A DNA stretch of 12,398 nt from an uncultured Bacilli bacterium (lineage in GTDB: Bacteria; Bacillota_I; Bacilli_A; RFN20; CAG-826), in contig CAKPJO010000032.1 of the NCBI GenBank assembly GCA_934162685.1, forward strand, positions 1-12,398, in the 5' to 3' direction. Of this stretch, positions 7,178-12,398 are shown one piece after another. Position 1 is the first letter of the stretch; each line of letters opens with the position of its first letter. Below the pieces are notes generated by a model. That model saw only the letters and a list, made by a program, of their open reading frames with translations. It made no database searches and was not told where the DNA came from. Made by a program: the position numbers and the translations under genes.

Positions 7178-7186
7178 ATTATATCA
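7178..7186 (-). promoter_or_regulatory. Extended -10 promoter of the helicase, probably leaderless
   Basis: On the minus strand TGA-TATAAT is a perfect extended -10 box, with no good -35 at 16-18 bp. Its last T is separated from the ATG by only 6 bases, so transcription should start at or next to the A of the ATG. No Shine-Dalgarno can be fitted between them. Confidence 0.65.
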
Positions 7187-7195
7187 TTTTTTCAA

Positions 7196-7226
7196 AATAA
7201 AAAAACCCCTGATTATCAAATCAGAG
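7196..7226 (-). terminator. Rho-independent terminator of the perR-rbr-dfx operon
   Basis: On the minus strand CTCTGATT pairs with AATCAGGG (7207-7226, one T-G pair, 4-base loop), followed by a T-rich run across 7196-7205. It lies 18 bp after the dfx stop. It ends immediately upstream of the helicase promoter and separates the two transcripts. Confidence 0.85.
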
Positions 7227-7244
7227 ATTCAATAGATAAGTTAA

Positions 7245-7610
7245 TTACTTAATAGCCCAAAGACCATGTAAATTGCAATAGCTAATTGCGTTAATAACTT
7301 CATCGCCATCAACAAGAGCAAACTCTACAACTGGTTCTTGACCTGGATGTAATTCACGACGTTGATTACCAAATTTAGTTTGCAAGATAACCCAACCAAT
7401 ATAATGATTATCAAGCATTGGATGAGTTACTTCACCAACACTAACACGTACAAGGTTACCAACTCTTGTTACAACTGGAATATGTTTTTCTTGAGCAGCT
7501 TCTGTTGTATTAGGTTTAATTTCAGCAAATCCTTCAACATTAGTTAAATCGATTTCATCACTTGCAACTGCTAAAACTTTGCCACATTTTTTACATTCAA
7601 AGAACTTCAT
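7245..7610 (-). CDS. dfx: Superoxide reductase (desulfoferrodoxin family) with half of centre I
   Basis: This 121-residue cytosolic protein reduces superoxide to peroxide without making oxygen, drawing electrons from rubredoxin-like donors. The catalytic Fe(His)4(Cys) centre is complete: QEKHIP (His43, with Lys42 and Glu41 of the active site), VTHPMLDNH (His63, His69) and YCNLH (Cys112, His115). The N-terminal desulforedoxin domain keeps only one Cys pair, CKKC (6-9); where the usual second CC pair should sit the protein reads LTNVEGF. Centre I is therefore probably absent or altered. I start at 7610. A longer frame to 7691 would add 27 residues without homology that merely overlap the rbr coding sequence. 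The ATG lies 1 bp after the rbr stop, so translation is probably coupled. It pairs with rubrerythrin, which removes the peroxide produced. Confidence 0.93.
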   Translation of the reverse strand: MKFFECKKCGKVLAVASDEIDLTNVEGFAEIKPNTTEAAQEKHIPVVTRVGNLVRVSVGEVTHPMLDNHYIGWVILQTKFGNQRRELHPGQEPVVEFALVDGDEVINAISYCNLHGLWAIK

Positions 7611-7611
7611 A

Positions 7612-8145
7612 TTAATAGTTTTCTTTTCTAACTTCAAAATATGATTGAGGGTGTCCACATACTGGGCAAACAAGAGGTGCTTTCTTGCCAATAACTAAGT
7701 GGCCACAGTTACGGCATTCCCACATTGTTTCTTCAGATTTTTCAAATACTGCTTTCATCTCAACATTATTTAAAAGTTTTAAATATCTTTCTTCATGAGC
7801 TTTTTCAATTTTACCAACTGCTCTAAATTTCATTGCAATTGCTTTAAATCCTTCTTCTTCCGCAACTTTAGCGAACTCTTCATACATATCGGTCCACTCA
7901 TAGTTTTCTCCACTAGCAGCAGCCTTTAAGTTTTCAGCAGTATTTCCGATTCCACCTAATTCTTTAAACCACATTTTAGCGTGCTCTTTTTCGTTATTAG
8001 CGGTTTCTTCAAAAATAGCAGCGATTTGTTCATAACCTTCTTTTCTTGCAACACTAGCAAAGTAAGTATATTTATTTCTTGCTTGTGATTCTCCTGCAAA
8101 TGCTGCTTGTAAGTTTTTTTCTGTTTTTGATCCTTTTAGTTCCAT
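7612..8145 (-). CDS. rbr: Rubrerythrin
   Basis: This 177-residue peroxide-reducing protein has an N-terminal four-helix diiron domain and a C-terminal rubredoxin domain. Diiron ligands appear in FAGES (Glu19), NEKEH (Glu52, His55), KVAEEEGF (Glu96-98) and GKIEKAHEER (Glu114 and the nearby HE). The rubredoxin cysteines are CRNC (144, 147) and CPVC (160, 163). Electrons pass from the rubredoxin iron to the diiron site to reduce H2O2 to water. I start at 8145 because GAAAGGA lies about 9 bp upstream, inside the end of perR. A start 27 bases earlier (8172) would overlap perR and has no support. The stop of perR is 2 bp away, so perR, rbr and dfx form one coupled operon, and PerR control is expected. 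Confidence 0.96.
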   Translation of the reverse strand: MELKGSKTEKNLQAAFAGESQARNKYTYFASVARKEGYEQIAAIFEETANNEKEHAKMWFKELGGIGNTAENLKAAASGENYEWTDMYEEFAKVAEEEGFKAIAMKFRAVGKIEKAHEERYLKLLNNVEMKAVFEKSEETMWECRNCGHLVIGKKAPLVCPVCGHPQSYFEVRKENY

Positions 8146-8147
8146 AT

Positions 8148-8519
8148 TTAATTTCCTTTCTTTTGTTTGCAATTATCACAAATATAGTGAATAGCTAAGT
8201 CGTAATATAAGACATCAACATCACTATGACTTTTAATATCATCTAGATAGTCAGGTAAGTCAATATCATCTACTAAGCCACACAAATCACATACTTTATG
8301 ATGATGCGGAGTTAACGTATGATCAAAGTGATCTGGTTGATCTACAATTTTAACTCTTAGAATTTTTCCTTCATCTACTAAAGAATTAAGATTATTGTAA
8401 ATAGTGGCAAAAGTGATTCCTGGCATCATTTTTTGAGCAATATCATAAATCTCTTTTGCTGTCATATGAGCCATATTGTTTTGAACTATATCAAGAATTA
8501 ATCGCCTTTGCTTCGTCAT
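8148..8519 (-). CDS. perR: PerR-type peroxide-sensing repressor, Fur family, short N-terminus
   Basis: This 123-residue metal-dependent repressor has its winged helix at residues 4-55 (TKQRR, TFATIYNNL). It has a structural zinc site of two CXXC pairs (Cys77, Cys80, Cys114, Cys117). By alignment with my recollection of Bacillus subtilis PerR, the sensing-site ligands are all present: His18 (MAH), Asp66, His72, His74 and Asp85, where Fur proteins usually differ. Oxidation of the histidines by peroxide via bound Fe2+ would release DNA. The protein begins at the residue equivalent to about 20 of B. subtilis PerR and so lacks the first helix. The start is firm: AGGAG sits 5 bp upstream, and an in-frame stop inside the operator blocks any longer form. 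A perfect palindrome directly upstream indicates autoregulation. It leads the operon with rbr and dfx. Confidence 0.92.
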   Translation of the reverse strand: MTKQRRLILDIVQNNMAHMTAKEIYDIAQKMMPGITFATIYNNLNSLVDEGKILRVKIVDQPDHFDHTLTPHHHKVCDLCGLVDDIDLPDYLDDIKSHSDVDVLYYDLAIHYICDNCKQKKGN

Positions 8520-8530
8520 ATAATCTCCTT

Positions 8531-8549
8531 TTTTAGAATCATTCTAAAA
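8531..8549. promoter_or_regulatory. Per-box operator for the perR-rbr-dfx operon
   Basis: TTTTAGAATCATTCTAAAA is a perfect 9-1-9 palindrome whose core matches the Per-box layout (7-1-7, TTATAATNATTATAA) with an A/T to G/C change in each arm. It lies between the predicted transcription start (about 8553) and the perR ribosome site, where bound repressor would block initiation or early elongation. This supports autoregulation of perR and peroxide induction of rbr and dfx. Confidence 0.85.
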
Positions 8550-8559
8550 TTCTATTTTT

Positions 8560-8587
8560 ATTATAACAAATTAAAAAATGTTTGCAA
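8560..8587 (-). promoter_or_regulatory. Promoter of the perR-rbr-dfx operon
   Basis: On the minus strand TTGCAA (8582-8587) and a perfect TATAAT (8560-8565) are 16 bp apart. Transcription would begin around 8553, directly before the Per-box palindrome. The -35 element lies within 15 bp of the acyltransferase stop, and no clear terminator separates the two, so read-through from the lipid operon is possible. Confidence 0.7.
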
Positions 8588-8596
8588 TACCCTTTT

Positions 8597-9388
8597 TTAG
8601 TTTTCTTCTTTTATTGGTAAATATACATGACTTTTATAATTATTTTCATTAAGAACTTCTTTATTCCAAAATTTCATTGCTTCTTCGTAAAAGTAGTCAG
8701 CATTTTCATTAACACTTAATCCCTCTTTAGGACGAATTACATGTGAAAAAGTAAGATTCATTCTTGGCTTCATCCATTTAAATAAAGGTTTTCTAAAAGT
8801 TTCCGCACAAACCACAATTGGTTTATTATTCATTGCAGCATATTTAAAAGATGTTTTTTCAAATTTTCTTAAACCAGTATAATAAGGCCATAGTGTACCT
8901 TCTGGATAAATAGAAATCATAGCCCCTTTATTAACTAATTCTTTCATTGCTTTATTAAAACCACGAATATTAGTCATGTTATTAGGTAAAGGTAAACATC
9001 CTAACATCATGACTAAAGTTCCTATAACCGGAATATTTACAGGATCAGCATGTGATAAAACATATGTTCGACGTGGAAAGCCTGCAAATATATGCGATAA
9101 AAAAGCATCATAATAATGACAGTGATTAGAATAAAAGAATACCCCTTCTTTTTTATTTAATTCTTTGCGTAAATACTTTTTATTTTTGACTTTAACGCCT
9201 AAAACAATTTTACTAACTACCCACAATATTGGAAAAGCGATAATATAATAAACAATAAAACTAAAAAAACGATAAAATATATTATGGTGAATATATTTAA
9301 AATTATCTTTTAATGGTTTAGAATTATGGGCAATTGTACCAAAGTCATCTTGCATATCTTCATGATAATAATATGTTTTCTTTTTCAT
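8597..9388 (-). CDS. PlsC-type 1-acylglycerol-phosphate acyltransferase
   Basis: This 263-residue membrane-associated acyltransferase has a hydrophobic segment at about 38-65. The catalytic HX4D motif is SNHCHYYDA (His89, Asp94), motif III is YPEGT (161-165), and a motif IV-like PIVVCAE follows (190-196). It should move an acyl group onto lysophosphatidic acid or a related hydroxyl acceptor at the inner face of the membrane. Its start codon overlaps the stop of the glycosyltransferase (TAATG), a classic sign of translational coupling. The pairing with an MGDG-synthase-type enzyme suggests supply of diacylglycerol precursor or acylation of the glycolipid itself; which one cannot be told. The N-terminal 30 residues are polar and Tyr-rich. 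No terminator is evident after the stop. Confidence 0.88.
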   Translation of the reverse strand: MKKKTYYYHEDMQDDFGTIAHNSKPLKDNFKYIHHNIFYRFFSFIVYYIIAFPILWVVSKIVLGVKVKNKKYLRKELNKKEGVFFYSNHCHYYDAFLSHIFAGFPRRTYVLSHADPVNIPVIGTLVMMLGCLPLPNNMTNIRGFNKAMKELVNKGAMISIYPEGTLWPYYTGLRKFEKTSFKYAAMNNKPIVVCAETFRKPLFKWMKPRMNLTFSHVIRPKEGLSVNENADYFYEEAMKFWNKEVLNENNYKSHVYLPIKEEN

Positions 9389-10566
9389 TAAGCTATTAAT
9401 CCTTTATCTTTTAGTTCACTAAATATAATGTCGGCAATTTGCATAGAACCATTCTTTTCACGATTAACATTTTTCTTAATATTTTGCTTAAGTGCTTGTA
9501 AATATTCTGGATGTTCATATAAATATGTAATTGTGCGATACATATGAGAAACATTATAGCAAGTCACGCCACAGTTTAAATCTTCACAGAATAGTTTTGC
9601 AGATGCTTTTTCAATATTATGAGCATAATAATCTACCACAACCGGAGTTCCCATATATAACGAATCAAGCACCGCATTAGGTCCAGATTTAGTAATAAAC
9701 ACATCACTAGCGCCATAATATTCATAAGCAAGTGGAGTAAAACGTAAAGGCACTAAAGTTATATTAGCAGGCACTTTGCTTTTCTTTTTATCAAAATATT
9801 GATATACTTTTTCGTTTTTGCCAGCAAGTATTAAAATAGTAATTGGAAATTTAATGTTTTTAATCAAATTATTGCAAGCTCGTTTTGCTTTACCTTGGGC
9901 ATAAGCACCATCGGCAATAATAACCGTAAATTTATCAAGTGGTAAATTGTATTTTTTACGATACTCTTCTTTTGTTCCCGTAGCATTAACTACTTCATTA
10001 CGTGCAGTAAAAAACACGCGGCGCAACTGCTCATATTTAAATCTTCTCTTTTTAATTGATTCATTACAAGCTGCATCATTATTGTTAATAAATATGTCAC
10101 TACGATTGTCCCACCATACGTGGACATTATAATCTGGGTTAGAAGTAATAACAGTTAAATTGGGCATATAACGTTTCTTTAATTCTAGAGCGGCAAATGT
10201 AATGAAATAATGTGTAGAAATAATAACATCTGGATTATGTGCGCGCATTGCATCAATTGTAGCATCAGTATATTTTTTAAAAATTGTACGGTGTGTAAAG
10301 CGCATAAATGTTTGTTTGCCCATTAAATCCAAGAACCAGAATATGCCAATACCAAATGCTTTATCCTTATTAGTTTTTTTTGTACAACCGGACAAGAACT
10401 TTTCAAAATCCGCGGTAGCCTTATTACCTTCATCCATAATATATGATTCAATAATATCTAATTTATCACTATATTTTGCTTTTAAACTATCCGCAATGGC
10501 TTTCATTGACATTATATGTCCCATTCCAGATTCTATATATGTTAATAATACACGAGGTTTGTTCAT
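9388..10566 (-). CDS. MGDG-synthase/UgtP-type glycosyltransferase (GT28-like)
   Basis: This 392-residue GT-B enzyme has an N-terminal lobe beginning VLLTYIESGMGH (GMGH 14-17), as in MurG, UgtP and MGDG synthases, with PDVIISTHYF (112-121) and SNPDYNVH (142-149). The C-terminal donor-binding lobe carries ITKSGPNAVLDSLYMGTP (291-308) and HNIEKASAKLF (316-326). It should transfer glucose or galactose from a UDP-sugar onto diacylglycerol at the cytoplasmic face, yielding membrane glycolipid and possibly lipoteichoic acid anchor. The exact sugar and processivity cannot be read. Family length is normal. The ribosome site is weak (TTGGAT about 10 bp before the ATG), although an extended -10 promoter lies just upstream. 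Its stop overlaps the acyltransferase start, so the two make one operon. Confidence 0.85.
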   Translation of the reverse strand: MNKPRVLLTYIESGMGHIMSMKAIADSLKAKYSDKLDIIESYIMDEGNKATADFEKFLSGCTKKTNKDKAFGIGIFWFLDLMGKQTFMRFTHRTIFKKYTDATIDAMRAHNPDVIISTHYFITFAALELKKRYMPNLTVITSNPDYNVHVWWDNRSDIFINNNDAACNESIKKRRFKYEQLRRVFFTARNEVVNATGTKEEYRKKYNLPLDKFTVIIADGAYAQGKAKRACNNLIKNIKFPITILILAGKNEKVYQYFDKKKSKVPANITLVPLRFTPLAYEYYGASDVFITKSGPNAVLDSLYMGTPVVVDYYAHNIEKASAKLFCEDLNCGVTCYNVSHMYRTITYLYEHPEYLQALKQNIKKNVNREKNGSMQIADIIFSELKDKGLIA

Positions 10567-10598
10567 TTAAAAATCCAACTTTCTTTTGTATTTGACTT

Positions 10599-10628
10599 AT
10601 TATAGCAAATTTCAAATAGCGTAAACAA
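10599..10628 (-). promoter_or_regulatory. Extended -10 promoter of the glycolipid operon
   Basis: On the minus strand TGC-TATAAT (core at 10599-10604) is a perfect extended -10, with TTGTTT (10623-10628) at 18 bp as a weak -35. The promoter overlaps the last codons and stop of the second chr gene. Transcription would begin about 26 bases before the glycosyltransferase ATG. Confidence 0.6.
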
Positions 10629-11199
10629 CTATTCCTAAGCAAATAGAAATAACAATCAACAAAATTGCCGATATTGTCTTTTTTCTTATTTTCTTATACA
10701 AAAACATTATAAGCGCTAAAACAAGGCAAATGATTAACGGATTAATAAAATCATCAAAATTAAATGCAAAATTCTCATTAATCACAAAATTAGGAACAAA
10801 AATTTTAAATAATGTGAATAAACCAGTCACTAGGATTAAACCGATAATAACAGGATTTATTCCTTTTAAAATAGATTTAACATATTTATTATCCATTATC
10901 TTTTTAAATATAATCGCAATTAATAAAATGATAATAAATGATGGCAATATCACACCTAATGTAGCTACAAGCGCACCTAAAAATCCCATCTGTGAAGTAC
11001 CAACAAATGTGGCTAAATTAACCGCGATTGGTCCTGGTGTAGATTCTGCAATACCAACAATATCAATGACTTCTTCGGCAGTTAGCCAGCCATTTTTAGT
11101 GACTTCTTCTTGAATAAGAGGAATCATGGCGTATCCACCACCAAAAGTAAATAAACCTATTTTAAAAAAAGCAAAAAACAATTTAATTAGTACTTCCAT
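10612..11199 (-). CDS. chrA: Chromate transporter ChrA, short-chain subunit 2
   Basis: This 195-residue membrane protein is one CHR domain. KIGLFTFGGGYAM (FGGG at 19-22), the GW..AEE..D..GIAESTPGP loop (PGP 55-57) and about five or six hydrophobic segments are family hallmarks. Short CHR proteins work as pairs equivalent to the two halves of long ChrA. The known activity is anion (chromate/sulfate) transport, but the natural substrate in an anaerobe is uncertain. Its ATG lies 17 bases inside the end of the preceding chr gene, with GAGG 9 bp before it. It is closely similar to that gene in its N-terminal motifs, indicating tandem duplication followed by divergence. It ends in TGA, unlike most neighbours, which supports a standard code. 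Confidence 0.9.
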   Translation of the reverse strand: MEVLIKLFFAFFKIGLFTFGGGYAMIPLIQEEVTKNGWLTAEEVIDIVGIAESTPGPIAVNLATFVGTSQMGFLGALVATLGVILPSFIIILLIAIIFKKIMDNKYVKSILKGINPVIIGLILVTGLFTLFKIFVPNFVINENFAFNFDDFINPLIICLVLALIMFLYKKIRKKTISAILLIVISICLGIVVYAI

Positions 11200-11782
11200 T
11201 ATTTTTATCCTCGTTTCGTTTAGATTTTTGAATAATAAAAGTAACTAATCCGATTAACCCACCAATAAGAATTAAATAAATTGAAGAGAAATTAATACTA
11301 AAAATATCAATAAGTAGCATACCTATAAAAGTAAAAGAAAAAATAATAATACTAATAACATCTTTACTCATCTTTTTTAGCAATTTAATTCCTGCACTTA
11401 TAATTAATATAGCTACAGCACACTTAATGCCCATGAAAGCATGTTGCACAATTGTATATTCCATTAAAGACGAAAAAACACTAGCAATAACAAAAATTAT
11501 TGCTAGTGATGGAATTGTAACTCCTAATGTCGATACAATTGCACCTAACACTCCTAAAACTTTGTAACCTGTATATGTAGCAATATTTATAGCAATTGGA
11601 CCAGGTGTTGATTCAGCTATTGCTACCATATCAACTAATTCTTCTTCTTTAATCCAACCTTTTTTATTTATTACTTCATCTTCTAATAAAGCCACCATGG
11701 CGTATCCACCGCCAAAGGTGAATAAACCAATTTTCATAAATGTTAGAAATAAAATTAAATAGTTTTTAAGAGTTTTATTCAT
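11183..11782 (-). CDS. chrA: Chromate transporter ChrA, short-chain subunit 1
   Basis: This 199-residue membrane protein is the partner of the following gene. KIGLFTFGGGYAM (FGGG at 23-26), GWIKEEELVDMVAIAESTPGP (PGP 60-62) and a run of further hydrophobic helices place it in the short CHR family. It begins 2 bp after the stop of the M18 aminopeptidase, and no separate promoter can be seen, so it is likely to be transcribed with that gene. The C-terminus is charged and Asn-rich (about 185-199), within which the next gene starts in another frame. Transport of chromate or another oxyanion is the family expectation. The pair probably forms a heterodimer, as reported for other paired short CHR proteins. 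Confidence 0.9.
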   Translation of the reverse strand: MNKTLKNYLILFLTFMKIGLFTFGGGYAMVALLEDEVINKKGWIKEEELVDMVAIAESTPGPIAINIATYTGYKVLGVLGAIVSTLGVTIPSLAIIFVIASVFSSLMEYTIVQHAFMGIKCAVAILIISAGIKLLKKMSKDVISIIIFSFTFIGMLLIDIFSINFSSIYLILIGGLIGLVTFIIQKSKRNEDKNNGSTN

Positions 11783-11784
11783 AA

Positions 11785-12398
11785 CTATTTAGTTAAGAAA
11801 GCAATGTAACTTAAGTAAGCTTCGTAAACGTCAGCTTTAGATGTAATTTCCATTGGTGCGTGCATATTTAATACACCAACGCCAGCATCCATTACATGCA
11901 TATTGTAGTTTCCTAAAATATAAGCGATAGTTCCGCCGCCACCTTGATCAACACGACCAAGTTCTGCAGTTTGGTAATGAATATTTTCTTCATCTAATAC
12001 TTTTCTTACCCAAGCAATGAATTCTGGGTTAGTATCATTACATCCACTCTTACCACGAGCGCCAGTATATTTATTAAAAACAACACCTTGTCCTAAATAA
12101 GCAGAGTTTTTAGTTTCATTAACGCTAGGATATAATGGATCAACGCCGGCAGAAACATCACTAGATAACATAAATGAATTTTCAATAGCCATACGGATAT
12201 CTAAGAAACTATTAGAGCCCATTTTATTTAATAAACGAGCAATAGTATTTTCAAAGAATAATGATTGAGCACCAGTTGCACCAACTGAACCAATTTCTTC
12301 TTTATCTACTAAGATACAGCAAGAAGTGAATTCTGGATTTTCAACATCTAAAATAGCTTTTAAAGAAGTATAAGCACAGACTCTATCGTCTTGACCAT
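11785..12398 (-). CDS. M18 aminopeptidase (aspartyl/APE1 family), 5' end beyond the window
   Basis: The 203 visible C-terminal residues are in frame to the right edge. Visible family features are GQDDRVCAY (metal-bridging Asp), DKEEIGSVGATGA (catalytic and zinc-binding Glu pair), LGRVDQGGGGT and GVGVLNMHAPMEI (His zinc ligand near the C-terminus). These are the dinuclear zinc motifs of M18 metalloaminopeptidases, cytosolic enzymes that trim N-terminal residues from peptides. An internal ATG at 12222 is not a start, because the conserved motifs continue upstream of it in the same frame. About half the protein (M18 enzymes are usually 430-480 residues) lies outside. It is the first visible gene of a likely transcript with the two chr genes. 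Confidence 0.95.
   Translation of the reverse strand, partial: GQDDRVCAYTSLKAILDVENPEFTSCCILVDKEEIGSVGATGAQSLFFENTIARLLNKMGSNSFLDIRMAIENSFMLSSDVSAGVDPLYPSVNETKNSAYLGQGVVFNKYTGARGKSGCNDTNPEFIAWVRKVLDEENIHYQTAELGRVDQGGGGTIAYILGNYNMHVMDAGVGVLNMHAPMEITSKADVYEAYLSYIAFLTK

Noticed and set aside
7611..7691. N-terminal extension of the superoxide reductase
   Set aside because: The extra 27 residues fall wholly within the rubrerythrin coding sequence in another frame, and the family N-terminus begins at MKFFECKKC.
8146..8172. N-terminal extension of rubrerythrin
   Set aside because: It overlaps the end of perR, while a good ribosome site sits before the later ATG at 8145.
10730..11113. 127-codon plus-strand frame
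   Set aside because: It is antisense to the second chr gene, which has clear family motifs. The reverse frame has low-complexity Ile/Lys/Asn content and no ribosome site.

Overview
The window is low-GC DNA with every supported gene on the minus strand, so genes are transcribed from high to low coordinates. The standard bacterial code fits: TGG encodes Trp and TGA is used as a stop. The gene set points to an anaerobic, probably gut-associated Bacillota (Bacilli/Erysipelotrichales-like or a Clostridia relative). The main clues are a PerR-rubrerythrin-superoxide reductase cluster, an MGDG-synthase-type glycosyltransferase, a split ChrA pair and an LL-H-type phage holin. The species assignment is inference only.

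Right to left, 12398-10612 holds the 3' end of an M18 aminopeptidase followed at 2 bp by two short overlapping ChrA-family transporters. At 10566-8597 a glycosyltransferase and a PlsC-type acyltransferase overlap at one base and look like a glycolipid-making pair. Their extended -10 promoter sits over the end of the second chr gene. At 8587-7196 there is a compact oxidative-stress operon, perR-rbr-dfx. It begins with a promoter and a perfect 19-bp Per-box-like palindrome and ends with a good terminator.

At 7171-4499 lies a stand-alone 890-residue SF2 helicase. Unusually, it has two predicted membrane segments inside its C-terminal half and a TATAAT box 6 bp before its ATG, so its mRNA is probably leaderless. 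I regard it as the most novel gene here. At 4359-1253 there is a tight operon of an MFS transporter (SLC45/GPH-like), an intracellular zinc-dependent phospholipase C-like protein and a LipA-type tyrosine/phosphoinositide phosphatase. It is followed by tRNA-His(GUG), which has its own candidate promoter and a terminator.

Beyond the tRNA 3' end (1124 to 1) the DNA looks like mobile-element remnant: 30-32 bp spaced repeats resembling the multi-repeat end of an IS21-like element, a hairpin, a LL-H-type phage holin, and the beginning of a protein with an HWYRQN..GTW..KPGGT motif that starts at TTG and runs off the left edge. The tRNA-His 3' end is therefore a reasonable boundary between chromosome and an integrated element, although the other end is outside the window.
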